Part shown: piece by piece, positions 46,411-55,460 of the stretch
Layout: every line of letters starts with the position of its first letter
Position numbering within the stretch: position 1 is the stretch's first letter
Source of the DNA: Clostridium yunnanense
Lineage (GTDB): Bacteria; Bacillota; Clostridia; Clostridiales; Clostridiaceae
NCBI RefSeq assembly: GCF_016595795.1
Contig: NZ_JAENHN010000064.1
Span: forward strand, 1-64,000
Length of the DNA: 64,000 nucleotides
Direction of reading: 5' to 3'
Position numbers and translations under genes: made by a program
Notes under the pieces: model-generated
Told to the model about the DNA's origin: nothing
Seen by the model: the letters and a program-made list of their open reading frames with translations, nothing else
Database searches by the model: none

Positions 46411-46877
46411 GGTAATCCCCCTAAATTTTTATTTTTTTATTAGATTAGCTTTGAAAATTTGATTTAATGATTAGTTTGTAGAGTACCCATTATTTATAAG
46501 GTTTTAGTAAAGGTTAAATCTCCCCTTTCTGCTAAGATTTTGAGAAAAGTATAAAAGATAAGTTGGATTGATTTGATAAAGTATAAAGTACTTTATATGA
46601 TGAGTGATCAATATTAGATATATTGTTACGAATATTTAGAATAGAAATAGAATGTGTCTGAATATTTTGAATTTTATAAACTTATTATACCATAACTTGT
46701 TAATAAATCCATAGTTTAAACTAAAATTATTAAAAAATAATTACATAATCTAAGAATGTGTGAAGTCTAATCACACAAACTTCACATTTTTTTTTGATAT
46801 TGGTTAGATTATTGGAAGATATACTTGAGCATATAGAACTGTGATATGAGATTTGCTATGAATTGTAGGGGGGATTA
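46411..46877. other. Divergent region between GH16 and GT39 genes
   Basis: About 470 bases. It contains the orphan terminator at 46755-46795 and otherwise nothing recognised. Confidence 0.5.
46755..46795 (+). terminator. Orphan terminator/attenuator upstream of GT39 gene
   Basis: AATGTGTGAAGT pairs with ACTTCACATT (two-base bulge) and is followed by nine T. No plus-strand gene lies upstream, so it is more likely an attenuator in the GT39 leader or the end of an unannotated transcript. Confidence 0.62.
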
Positions 46878-49181
46878 ATGATGAAAAATATGAAAGCTAC
46901 TAAAGAGAATATTGCTTTAGTTTTAATTACAATATTATCTGCAGTACTTAACTTTGGTAATTTAGGAATTGAAGGTACTGCGAATGCTTATTATGCAGCG
47001 GCTGCAAAAAGTATGACGATGAGTTTTAAAAACTTCTTCTTTGTATCTTTTGATCCAGCAGGATTTGTAAGTATAGATAAACCACCTTTAGGATTTTGGC
47101 TTCAGGCTATTTCAGCAAAGATTTTTGGCTTTAGTGGATGGAGTATAATACTTCCTCAGGCCTTAGCGGGAGTGGTATCTGTTGTAATAATATATCATTT
47201 GGTTAAGAGAGCTTTTGGAAGTGTTGCTGGTCTTATTTCAGCGTTAACTTTAGCTATAACACCGGTTTTCGTAGCAGTAAGTAGAAATAATTCAGTTGAT
47301 AATACACTAGTTATGGTGCTTTTACTTGCATGCTGGGCATTAACGATTGCAGCGGAGAATGGTAAGCTTAAGTATCTTATACTAAGCATGGTTTTAGTAG
47401 GCGTAGGATTTAATGTAAAGATGCTACAAGCATATATGATAGCTCCTGCTTTATATATAACATATATTCTTTCAACTGCAACTTCAGTTAAGAATAGAAT
47501 ACTAAATTTAATAATAGGTACTTTTGTACTAATGACAGTTTCCTTATCATGGGCAGTTATTGTAGATCTAGTACCAGCTAGTAGCAGGCCATATGTTGAT
47601 AGTAGTACAAACAACACGGTTATGGAACTTATAGTAGGACATAATGGATTAGAAAGAGTTAGCTTAAGTAGTAATAATAATGGTAATGGCGCCGCTGGAG
47701 CGCCTGGAGGAAATGGTCAACGTCCATCAAGACAGCAAGATGGAACTAGCTCTGCTTCTGACACAATACAAAATAATAAAAATACATCAAATAACACAAG
47801 CAGTAATACACAAGATGGAAATGATAAAATGGCTCCTGGAAGAGATGACCAAACTCCACCAAGTGGACATGGACAGTTTGATCCACCAGGTAACAGGCAA
47901 GGTAATGGTGTTCAAATGAGCGGAGGAAGTTTAGGACTTGCAGGCAGCTTTGGAGCTCAAACACCATCTAGTATTACAAGACTATTTTCAAAGAATATAC
48001 TGTCAGACCAAATAGTTTGGTTCATACCACTTGCTATATTTGGATTTATAGCAGCAGCAATTAAAGAAAGGTTAAAGTTACGTTTAGACAATACTAAAAA
48101 ACAGGCTTTAGTATTATGGGGAATGTGGTTCTTACCGGTATTTGTGTATTTTAGTTTTAATACAGGTACATTTCATTCATACTACTTAACAATGTTAGCT
48201 CCACCAACTGCGGCTTTAGCTGGAATTGGAATAACAATTATGTGGCAGCTTTATAAAGAAGGTGGATGGAAGTCATGGTTTTTCCCAGTTGCTTTAATAT
48301 CTAATGGGTTAGTTCAAATGTTAATGTTATCTTACTTTGTTGACACATCAAATATTATAAAAATACTAGCAGTTTTAGTAATTATATTATGTTTAGGGTC
48401 ATCTGTAATTCTGTTAATGTTAAACCTTATGAATATTGGTAAAAAAGGATTGGAAAATGAATCTAATAATAAAAGACATGGTATAACACTTAGATTTAAA
48501 AACATAATAGTAAGTTTAGCTGTAGTAGGACTTATGATAACGCCTTTTGTAGGATCAGCAGCAGCTTTAGTTTATCCTTTAAATAGTTCGTTCCCGGCAG
48601 CAGGTTTAGAGCTTTTATCAGGAAGTTCTACAGGTGAAGGCAATTTGGATGGAAGCATGGGGAATAGTAGAGATTCGGCATTAGTAAGTTTTCTAGAAAA
48701 AAATAAAACCGCTAATCAAAAGTACCTACTTGTTGTATCAAATGCTAATTCAGCATCAGATATAATAATAAGCACTGGAGATCCTGTAATGGCTATAGGA
48801 GGATTCCTTGGAAACGACAAGTCAATAACTTTAGATCAATTTAAACAATTAGTTGCTAAGGGTGAAGTAAGGTATGTTATGACTGGTGGAATGGGTGGAG
48901 GAAACTCATCAAGCAGTGAGATAATGAATTGGGTAAAGCAAAATGGTAAGTTGGTTTCCTCGAGTGAATACAGCGATTCTACTCAAGTAAATGTCACAGA
49001 TAATGCAACTATATCCGACACATCAGCAAGTACTAAGGCTGTAGGTGATAATAATTCACCTAATAGTAATAATACATCGAATCAAGATGATCAATCAAAA
49101 CAAAATGGTAGAGGGTTTGGGGGAAACTCAGGTTCATTATATGATTTAAAATCCTATACAGATAGCGTATCATCAAAATAA
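46878..49181 (+). CDS. GT39-type (ArnT/PMT-like) membrane glycosyltransferase
   Basis: A 767-residue protein with an N-terminal multi-pass GT-C domain: GIEGTANAYYAAAAKSM and DKPPLGFWLQAISAKIFG match the bacterial PMT_2 family, which moves sugars from a polyprenyl-phosphate donor onto acceptors outside the membrane. An unusual Asn/Gly/Gln/Pro-rich segment lies at about residues 264-350, and another Asn/Ser/Asp-rich stretch near the C-terminus. The acceptor is unknown. GGGGGGA precedes the start; ATG 46881 is an alternative. Confidence 0.88.
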   Translation: MMKNMKATKENIALVLITILSAVLNFGNLGIEGTANAYYAAAAKSMTMSFKNFFFVSFDPAGFVSIDKPPLGFWLQAISAKIFGFSGWSIILPQALAGVVSVVIIYHLVKRAFGSVAGLISALTLAITPVFVAVSRNNSVDNTLVMVLLLACWALTIAAENGKLKYLILSMVLVGVGFNVKMLQAYMIAPALYITYILSTATSVKNRILNLIIGTFVLMTVSLSWAVIVDLVPASSRPYVDSSTNNTVMELIVGHNGLERVSLSSNNNGNGAAGAPGGNGQRPSRQQDGTSSASDTIQNNKNTSNNTSSNTQDGNDKMAPGRDDQTPPSGHGQFDPPGNRQGNGVQMSGGSLGLAGSFGAQTPSSITRLFSKNILSDQIVWFIPLAIFGFIAAAIKERLKLRLDNTKKQALVLWGMWFLPVFVYFSFNTGTFHSYYLTMLAPPTAALAGIGITIMWQLYKEGGWKSWFFPVALISNGLVQMLMLSYFVDTSNIIKILAVLVIILCLGSSVILLMLNLMNIGKKGLENESNNKRHGITLRFKNIIVSLAVVGLMITPFVGSAAALVYPLNSSFPAAGLELLSGSSTGEGNLDGSMGNSRDSALVSFLEKNKTANQKYLLVVSNANSASDIIISTGDPVMAIGGFLGNDKSITLDQFKQLVAKGEVRYVMTGGMGGGNSSSSEIMNWVKQNGKLVSSSEYSDSTQVNVTDNATISDTSASTKAVGDNNSPNSNNTSNQDDQSKQNGRGFGGNSGSLYDLKSYTDSVSSK

Positions 49182-49211
49182 AATATATTTACTGGGAAAT
49201 AAATAAAATAC

Positions 49212-49255
49212 ACCTCCAACAGAGATATTGCCTCTGTTGGAGGTGTTATCTTTTA
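49212..49255. terminator. Terminator after GT39 gene
   Basis: Perfect 14-bp stem CACCTCCAACAGAG/CTCTGTTGGAGGTG with a seven-base loop, followed by TTATCTTTT. It also separates the convergent DUF1259 gene. Confidence 0.85.
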
Positions 49256-49272
49256 TAACTTGATATAGCTAT

Positions 49273-49671
49273 TTATTTTCTTAAAACCTTTAGAGCATCT
49301 GCTACTTTTCTTGCAAAAGCTAGTGGATTATCTATAGATTCAAAGTGAATATACATAAGTCTTGGATCATCAAAAAGCCAATGATTATGAAGAGCTGTAA
49401 TAGTAATTCCGTGATGTCTAAGAATACTAATAAAATCATTTATCTCTCTTTGTAGAATCACTGTTTCGCCTAAATTAAGAGCTCTACCTGGATTATCTAC
49501 AGATTCAAAAGAAAACAATGCTGATAGAGCTAATGGAGAATGAGTTGGTCTACCTAATATTTCTGCGTGTATATCTCTCATGAAAGTTACAGCGCATACT
49601 CTATTATTACAGGTAAGAATTTCTGCACCAAGTATCTTGGCAAATTCACTGCAAACGTTACGTTTTTCCAT
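49273..49671 (-). CDS. DUF1259 (LppY/LpqO-like) protein
   Basis: A 132-residue protein. HHGITITALHNHWL and PRLMYIHFESIDNPLAFAR are the conserved DUF1259 segments; the function is unknown. Some relatives are about twice this length with two copies of the domain; here only one is present. It has no signal peptide, unlike some mycobacterial lipoprotein relatives. AGGAGG lies about ten bases before the ATG. It is divergent from the FAD-Rieske gene. Confidence 0.78.
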   Translation of the reverse strand: MEKRNVCSEFAKILGAEILTCNNRVCAVTFMRDIHAEILGRPTHSPLALSALFSFESVDNPGRALNLGETVILQREINDFISILRHHGITITALHNHWLFDDPRLMYIHFESIDNPLAFARKVADALKVLRK

Positions 49672-49726
49672 AACTAATTAAATCCTCCTATATATTTAGA
49701 AATCAAATTATTTGTTTGTTAATGCT

Positions 49727-49752
49727 ACATAGGAAGTTCTGATTTCCTATGT
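49727..49752. promoter_or_regulatory. Candidate operator between DUF1259 and FAD-Rieske genes
   Basis: A 9-bp dyad ACATAGGAA/TTCCTATGT spaced by seven bases lies between divergent genes; a third CATAGGAA occurs near 49792. The binding protein is unknown. Confidence 0.45.
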
Positions 49753-49952
49753 AATACAATAGGAGGCTATATAGTTTATAGTATGAACATATCATAGGAA
49801 ATGTGTACAAACTATTGATTGAATTAAAAATAATTATAATCAAGGAATTAATAGGAAAATTTATGATTATGTACATAATAATTCATGTTGAGTGAAAAAT
49901 AATAATTGTTTATTAAAAACATATTTTTAAAGTTACTTTTAGGAGGATATAA

Positions 49953-51518
49953 ATGGAGAATATAAATGTTAACAATCTTGATGTATTTTCAAGTAATCAT
50001 GAGCCATATTGGATAGCATCAACAAATAAAACTGATTATCCTAAGTTAGAAAATGATATAACAGTAGATGTAGCAATAATAGGAGGAGGTATTGTTGGGA
50101 TAACTTCTGCCTTTCTTCTAAAAAGACAGGGACTTAAGGTTGCTATCTTAGAAGCTAACAGTATTGCGCATGGTACTACTGGACATACAACTGCAAAGAT
50201 AACTTCTCAGCATGGATTAATCTACGATAAAATCACTAAGAATTTTGCAGAAGAAAAAGCAAGAAAGTACGCAGAAGCTAATGAATCAGCAATTCAGTTT
50301 ATCTACAATCTAACTAAAGAGAAAAATATCGATTGTGATTTTCAGTGGAAGCCTTCTTACATATACACTCAATCAGATGAGTATATAGAAAAAATTCAAA
50401 ATGAGGCAAAAGCAGCATCTAAGTTAGGTATAAAAGCAAACTATCTTGATACAGTGCCTTTACCTTTCAGTGTAAAGGCTGCTGTAAGATTTGATGATCA
50501 AGCACAATTTCATCCGTTAAAATATCTTCTTGCATTAGCTAATGATATACCTGGAGATGGAAGTAATATATTTGAACATACAAGAGTAGTTGATGTTGAC
50601 GATAATGAAAAGTGTGTGGTAAAAACAGATGATGGTAAAAAAATTACTGCATCCAAGATTATAGTAGCATCACATTTTCCTTGCTATGATGGATTAGGCT
50701 TATATTTTGCAAGGATGCATGCAGAGAAATCATACATAATAGGGGTTAAGGCTAAGGACCCATTCCCAGAAGGTATGTTTATAAGTGCAGAAAAGCCGTT
50801 AAGATCTCTTCGTTCCCAAAAATATGAGGGTGGTGAGCTTGTACTTATAGGTGGAGAGCATCATAAAACTGGAAGTGAGAAAAAAACTAATGTTCATTAT
50901 GAAAACTTAGGAAAGTTTGCAATGGAAAACTTTAATTTAGAAAGTATTTTATATAGATGGTCCACCCAAGATTGTGTAACTGTAGATAGTCTTCCATACG
51001 TTGGTTATATAAATTCAAGAACTTCAAATGTTCTAGTCGCTACAGGCTTTGGAAAATGGGGGATGACTAATGGTACTGTTTCAGCCATGATTTTAACGGA
51101 TTTAATTACAAAAGGTGAAAATCAATGGGCATCAGTGTATAATCCATCAAGATTTGATATAAGCTCTGTCCCTAAACTTATATCGGAAAATTTAGATGTG
51201 GCCAAAAGTCTTATATCAGGTAAACTTTCACCAGTACCTCACGACATAGATATTAAGAATGGTGAGGCGGAGGTTATAGAGATAGATGGTCAAAAGATGG
51301 GGGCATATAGAGATGAAAACGGAGTACTGCATGTAGTTGATACAACATGTACACACTTAGGCTGCGAGCTGCAATGGAATGAGGCAGAGAAAACTTGGGA
51401 TTGCCCTTGCCATGGTTCAAGATTTAATTATGATGGTGGAAATGTTGAAGGGCCTGCATTTAAAAGATTAAATTACCAAGGATATGGACCTAACAAACCA
51501 GATCCAAATATATTTTAA
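49953..51518 (+). CDS. FAD-dependent oxidoreductase with C-terminal Rieske domain
   Basis: A 521-residue fusion. The N-terminal part is a DadA-type flavoprotein (IIGGGIVGITSAFLL, about residues 41-55; GTTGHTTAKIT). The last ~90 residues are a Rieske [2Fe-2S] domain: C466-T-H468 and C484-P-C-H487, with C471 and C486 as the structural disulfide pair. Similar proteins are YhfW-like oxidoreductases of unknown substrate. It is cytosolic. AGGAGG precedes the ATG. A 16-bp inverted repeat separates it from the convergent MBL gene. Confidence 0.9.
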   Translation: MENINVNNLDVFSSNHEPYWIASTNKTDYPKLENDITVDVAIIGGGIVGITSAFLLKRQGLKVAILEANSIAHGTTGHTTAKITSQHGLIYDKITKNFAEEKARKYAEANESAIQFIYNLTKEKNIDCDFQWKPSYIYTQSDEYIEKIQNEAKAASKLGIKANYLDTVPLPFSVKAAVRFDDQAQFHPLKYLLALANDIPGDGSNIFEHTRVVDVDDNEKCVVKTDDGKKITASKIIVASHFPCYDGLGLYFARMHAEKSYIIGVKAKDPFPEGMFISAEKPLRSLRSQKYEGGELVLIGGEHHKTGSEKKTNVHYENLGKFAMENFNLESILYRWSTQDCVTVDSLPYVGYINSRTSNVLVATGFGKWGMTNGTVSAMILTDLITKGENQWASVYNPSRFDISSVPKLISENLDVAKSLISGKLSPVPHDIDIKNGEAEVIEIDGQKMGAYRDENGVLHVVDTTCTHLGCELQWNEAEKTWDCPCHGSRFNYDGGNVEGPAFKRLNYQGYGPNKPDPNIF

Positions 51519-51595
51519 TTAGATTTAATATAAATTATTTCAATCTGAAAGTTATTTTTACAAAATCTCTATAGCAATTGTCCAAAAGGGAAGCA

Positions 51596-51641
51596 TATAG
51601 AAATAACCTATTAATAAAAAATATTATAGGTTATTTCTATA
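51596..51641. terminator. Inverted repeat between convergent FAD-Rieske and MBL genes
   Basis: A 16-bp perfect stem (TATAGAAATAACCTAT and its complement) around a 14-base loop. It lies between two gene ends; a strong T-run is lacking, so terminator function is probable but not certain. Confidence 0.6.
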
Positions 51642-51646
51642 CAGTA

Positions 51647-52381
51647 TTATAGCTGCAATTCTTGACCTCTATACTTTATTTCTTTAACTTCTACAGGTAG
51701 TGATGCAACCTTTTCTTTAAACTTAGTTGTAGTTCCATAATCCTCACCAAAATGCATTGGTATAAATATTTTTGGAGAGAGTTCTTTTATGAAGTATTCT
51801 CCGCCAACACAATAATTGTGTTCAAGTCTTGGATCTACAGGGAATAAGGCTATATCTATAGCATTTCCTTTTATTTTTGATATCTCATCTTTAAACATTC
51901 TTTCAGCTTCTTTAATATCAGATTCTTCATCATCCCACCAGTACCACCAGTTTAAATCTCCTGAGTGAAATATGTTGGTGTCGTCGACCTTAACTAAAAA
52001 AGATACTCCAAGATCTGTTGAACCAAAGGCTTTGATTTCTGCACCTTGTATATTTAAGGTTTCATAAGCTGATATTATATTTATGTTTTTACTATTACTA
52101 TTAGGTTGTATATCACTGCTTAAAATATAACTAATATCTGGTCTAACACCCTCCCATTCAAGAATAACTGGGTTGAAGTGATCTGCGTGGCTGTGAGAGG
52201 AAAATACTATTAGCTTCTTAGGGGTATTTAGGTCGTCTTCGCTTATAGAGCCAGTTGTTCTGTTTTTTATCTCACTATCGACAGTATCTTTAAAATAATC
52301 GAAGATTAGAAGATAGTTTTCAGTTTCTACTGAAAATCCGCTATTATAAAGATAATTTATTTTTACATTAAATTTGTTCAT
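51647..52381 (-). CDS. MBL-fold metal-dependent hydrolase
   Basis: A 244-residue metallo-beta-lactamase-fold protein with the metal motif SHSHADHF (H63, H65, D67, H68), a second histidine in FHSGDLNWW and IPMHFGED. It resembles the UlaG/YtnP-like branch of small MBL hydrolases rather than beta-lactamases; the substrate is unknown. GGGTGAT precedes the ATG. Single gene. Confidence 0.85.
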   Translation of the reverse strand: MNKFNVKINYLYNSGFSVETENYLLIFDYFKDTVDSEIKNRTTGSISEDDLNTPKKLIVFSSHSHADHFNPVILEWEGVRPDISYILSSDIQPNSNSKNINIISAYETLNIQGAEIKAFGSTDLGVSFLVKVDDTNIFHSGDLNWWYWWDDEESDIKEAERMFKDEISKIKGNAIDIALFPVDPRLEHNYCVGGEYFIKELSPKIFIPMHFGEDYGTTTKFKEKVASLPVEVKEIKYRGQELQL

Positions 52382-52817
52382 TTATATCACCCATTCCATT
52401 ATTTTATTAAAAATCAGTTTACAATTATTACAAATTATAGACCTTATTATAAAATACTTCAATAATCATATTTTTTATTTTGTATATACAACTCTTTTAA
52501 TGGTTATATAAATATTATTATACTTAAGTTGAGAATATATGACGGAAATAAAATTTCATGTATTTAATAAATATATTGAAATAAATAAGCATTATTTTCA
52601 TATTATGATGTTCATTAAATATAAGTTTTATAATATAATTATAACCAAGAAAATAATTTTAAAGATGAGGGCTGTAAGTCTTATTATTGGTTAACCATTT
52701 GATTTAAACATGGTTTCTAAACGTTCATTATTGTTAAATATTGAATATTTATACTATAAGAAATGATAATTGATTAAAAGATATTTTTTTAAATATATAT
52801 TTTAAGGAGGTTCAGAG
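52382..52817. other. Gene-free AT-rich stretch between MBL and VOC genes
   Basis: About 435 bases in which I see no gene or convincing structure. Confidence 0.5.
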
Positions 52818-53186
52818 ATGAATTTTAGATTTGATCATAATAACATAAATGTTTTAGATCTTGAAAAGAGTTTGGCTTTTTATGAGAAAGCTTTAGGATT
52901 AAAAGAAGTTAGAAGAAAAGTTGCTGGGGATGGAAGCTTTATATTGGTTTATTTAGGTGACGGTGTATCAAAGCATACTTTGGAGCTTACTTGGCTTAAA
53001 GATTGGAAGGAGCCGTATAACCTAGGAGACAATGAGTTCCATCTTGCACTAAAAGTTGATGATTTTGATGCAGCTCATGCTCTTCATGAGGAGATGGGAT
53101 GTATTTGTTTTGAAAATAAATCAATGGGGATATATTTTATTAATGACCCTGATGAATATTGGATTGAGATCATTCCTACAAGATAG
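52818..53186 (+). CDS. VOC family protein, glyoxalase I-like
   Basis: A 122-residue protein with the four metal ligands of glyoxalase I in their usual places: H7 (DHNNI), E56 (LELTWL), H75 (FHLALKV) and E117 (YWIEII). Two beta-alpha-beta-beta-beta modules are recognisable. It probably isomerises a methylglyoxal-thiol adduct; since clostridia mostly lack glutathione, the thiol is uncertain. AAGGAGG precedes the ATG. Confidence 0.87.
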   Translation: MNFRFDHNNINVLDLEKSLAFYEKALGLKEVRRKVAGDGSFILVYLGDGVSKHTLELTWLKDWKEPYNLGDNEFHLALKVDDFDAAHALHEEMGCICFENKSMGIYFINDPDEYWIEIIPTR

Positions 53187-53190
53187 TTAC

Positions 53191-53232
53191 AAGACTTCAG
53201 GCTTAGTTCAGTAAACCTGAAGTCTTATTATA
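53191..53232 (+). terminator. Terminator after glyoxalase-like gene
   Basis: AAGACTTCAGG pairs with CCTGAAGTCTT around a 14-base loop; the tail is A/T mixed. Confidence 0.7.
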
Positions 53233-53316
53233 TTACATAGAAATTAAACTATGATACAAGGGGAATACTTATTATTATAATTTAATTTTAGGTAAAACTT
53301 AAAAGGGGGAAGATTA

Positions 53317-53724
53317 ATGTTTGAGCTTACAAAAGAGTATGAAACTGGAATAGATAAGATAGATAGAGAGCATAGAAGATTATTTGAACTTGCCGATGAG
53401 TGCTATAATCTTCTGAAAGATGATGCTTGCGATAACAAGTATGAAAAGGTAAGAAAGGTCATAAAAGAATTGAAAAATTATGCTAAGTTTCATTTTAGTG
53501 AGGAAGAAAAGCTAATGGAAAGTGTAAAACATAAGCAAATATTTACACATAAACTACAACATGATTATTTTATTGAGAAAATTGATGCTATAGATATTGA
53601 TGATATAGAGTCCAATCAAGACCAGTATATAATTGATATATTAACATTTATAGTTGCTTGGATAAGACAACACATACTTAGTAAGGATGCTCAATATGTG
53701 AGGGATGTAATTAAAAATCCGTAA
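53317..53724 (+). CDS. Bacteriohemerythrin
   Basis: A 135-residue protein with all seven di-iron ligands in order: H19 (REHRRLF), H59 and E63 (FHFSEEE), H78 and H82 (HKLQH), H119 and D124 (HILSKD). Bacteriohemerythrins bind oxygen through a non-heme di-iron site; in anaerobes they are thought to scavenge or sense oxygen. It has no chemotaxis or regulatory fusion partner. AAGGGGGA precedes the ATG. Confidence 0.95.
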   Translation: MFELTKEYETGIDKIDREHRRLFELADECYNLLKDDACDNKYEKVRKVIKELKNYAKFHFSEEEKLMESVKHKQIFTHKLQHDYFIEKIDAIDIDDIESNQDQYIIDILTFIVAWIRQHILSKDAQYVRDVIKNP

Positions 53725-53882
53725 TATATGAGATTTTAGGGGATTTATCTTAAAAATAAGATAATGTATATAAAAAATCCTTATTGTATTAAAAAGAATT
53801 ATTGAGAAGCTTTTGTTTTTTGTTTAAGATAATATAGTACTTATTTTATTTACTAGATTATATTATTTTTAGAGGTGAGAAT

Positions 53883-54257
53883 ATGCAAAAAATATTATAC
53901 GTAGGAATAGGTGGATTTATAGGAGCTTCCTTAAGATATATTATATCAATTCATTCTCCAAAGCTATTTGGTACTACATTACCTTATGGAACACTCATTG
54001 TAAATGTAGTGGGAGGAATACTTATAGGTTTTATAACACAACTCAGTATTAGTACACAAATGATTTCTCCGAATCTAAAATTATTCTTAACTACTGGTAT
54101 AATGGGTGGCTTAACAACATTCTCTACCTTTAGTTATGAGACAATTAATTTGTTTTCTGAGGGTTCGTATATATTGGCTATGATTAATATATGTTTAAAT
54201 CTTTTCTTAAGTCTTATTGGAGTAATACTAGGAAAAGGAATAGCGCAAAACATATAA
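53883..54257 (+). CDS. crcB: Fluoride channel CrcB/Fluc
   Basis: A 124-residue protein with four membrane segments. GGFIGASLRYI, GTLIVNVVGG and GGLTTFSTFSYE are the pore and sodium-site motifs of Fluc channels, which let toxic fluoride leave the cell as dual-topology dimers. Only one subunit gene is present, so a homodimer is expected. No fluoride riboswitch is recognised upstream. AGAGGTGAG precedes the ATG. Confidence 0.93.
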   Translation: MQKILYVGIGGFIGASLRYIISIHSPKLFGTTLPYGTLIVNVVGGILIGFITQLSISTQMISPNLKLFLTTGIMGGLTTFSTFSYETINLFSEGSYILAMINICLNLFLSLIGVILGKGIAQNI

Positions 54258-54295
54258 AGTTATCATGTTATAAATATATGGTTTATAGAAAGCTT

Positions 54296-54337
54296 AGTTT
54301 ATTAGCCCAGATTACTTTTAATCTGGGCTAATAAACT
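54296..54337. terminator. Bidirectional terminator-like hairpin between crcB and DUF1292 genes
   Basis: Perfect 19-bp stem (AGTTTATTAGCCCAGATTA and its complement) with a four-base loop between convergent genes. T-runs are short. Confidence 0.78.
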
Positions 54338-54338
54338 A

Positions 54339-54572
54339 TTATAGATGAGCAGTTTGCTTTACTTGATTAATTATATCTTGGTTTTCTACTTCTTCTAAGG
54401 ACTCATTCCAGTGTTTATCAAACTTTATCTTATATATTTCTACACTACTCTCATCATCAACAGGACACATAAGTACGTATTCAGCAGAATTGACTAAAAC
54501 TTGGTCTAAGATTTTATAATCTATTTTGTTTCCGTTTTCATCTCTAAAACTCATTATTTTATGTTGAGCCAT
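54339..54572 (-). CDS. DUF1292 family small protein
   Basis: A 77-residue protein. FRDENGNKIDYKILDQVLVN followed by YVLMCPVDDE matches DUF1292, a small acidic family common in Firmicutes with no known function. AAAGGAG precedes the ATG. Single gene, convergent with crcB. Confidence 0.75.
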   Translation of the reverse strand: MAQHKIMSFRDENGNKIDYKILDQVLVNSAEYVLMCPVDDESSVEIYKIKFDKHWNESLEEVENQDIINQVKQTAHL

Positions 54573-54744
54573 AATAAATATCTCCTTTCCATTTGATTTA
54601 CTATTTTATTATTTACATAAATAAAAATTATATGAGAGTTGAAAAATAAAATAAGATAGTTATAAAAGATTTTTATGACTTAAATTTTAATATTTAGGGA
54701 ATCCTTATATTGAAACTTTTAATAAATTGGTCAATAAATTTGAA

Positions 54745-54935
54745 AGGAGTTGAAAGACCGTTGATTTAGACTAATTTTTGCATAAAATTATGTCTCATGT
54801 AGGGTGGATACATCCGAAATTACGCCTACGGAGTGTTAGACCAGACGAATCTATATATTTATAAATATATAAATCGTGCACGATGATATAGGAAGTAAAC
54901 ATAAACTTGTATAAGGTTTGTTAGTTTACAAATAA
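54745..54935 (+). ncRNA. Structured RNA candidate, possibly raiA-like
   Basis: About 190 bases with many nested complementary segments: AGAC-TAATTTT/AAAATTA-T-GTCT (54768-54795), GTAGG/CCTAC (54799-54829) enclosing GGAT/ATCC, a 20-base AT palindrome (54852-54871) flanked by CGA/TCG, the palindrome ATCGTGCACGAT (54873-54884), and GTAAAC/GTTTAC (54895-54929). GC-rich islands such as ACGCCTACGGAGTG stand out against the AT-rich background. Length, complexity and remembered sequence suggest the raiA RNA motif of Firmicutes, but this could not be verified. It ends just before a small membrane-protein gene. Confidence 0.55.
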
Positions 54936-54943
54936 CGGGATAT

Positions 54944-55228
54944 ATGAATAGAAGTGTAGGAGTAAACCTTAATAAAGAATTTAGACATCTTATGAAGTAT
55001 AAAAGATCACCTTTTCCAAAGGAAGATTTAGAATCAGCTTATATGGAATATGATCACTGTGAACAAAAAGAATATGATCATCACCATAATAACGATAAAC
55101 AACATGAAATGTTTGAAGATTGGGGAATGAAGGAATGTATATATGCTAGTGTTGGATTAGTGGTTTCAGTAGCTTCTTTAGCTTATGTACTAACAAGACC
55201 TCATGGAAAAAAATTTAGCATGTTTTAA
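54944..55228 (+). CDS. 94-residue protein with His-rich segment and C-terminal membrane helix
   Basis: I do not recognise a family. The N-terminal half is charged, residues 37-52 are rich in His, Asp and Tyr (YDHCEQKEYDHHHNNDKQHE), and one membrane helix spans about residues 67-84, followed by RPHGKKFSMF. The His/Asp segment could bind a metal. The ribosome binding site is weak (CGGGA seven to eight bases upstream), and the structured RNA ends about ten bases before the ATG, so translation may depend on that RNA. It could be tail-anchored. Confidence 0.6.
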   Translation: MNRSVGVNLNKEFRHLMKYKRSPFPKEDLESAYMEYDHCEQKEYDHHHNNDKQHEMFEDWGMKECIYASVGLVVSVASLAYVLTRPHGKKFSMF

Positions 55229-55248
55229 TAAATAACCGAAAGTTAACT

Positions 55249-55343
55249 GCTATAGGGTTTATTCACTATAATAGTAGCTTATATAGACTAATAATTTTTA
55301 TAATCAATAGTCTTATAACTACAATTAGTGATGAACCCTATAA
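55249..55343. other. Long two-tier hairpin between membrane-protein and CARF-nuclease genes
   Basis: Outer arms TATAGGGTTTATTCACTA/TAGTGATGAACCCTATA (one mismatch) enclose inner arms GTAGCTTATATAGACTA/TAGTCTTATAACTAC. It is about 95 bases long with no T-run. A structured RNA or terminator-like fold upstream of the nuclease gene. Confidence 0.6.
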
Positions 55344-55460
55344 ATTTTATATTAATAGTATAGAACTAAATATGGGTTTCAGCCTCAATTAATAGGTGTG
55401 TATATAAGCATGATTGTATTCACAAGATATATAATAAAAAGATAATTTAGAGGTGATTAA

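Noticed and set aside
53725-53882. Fluoride riboswitch upstream of crcB
   Set aside because: The conserved fluoride-aptamer sequence blocks could not be found in this stretch.
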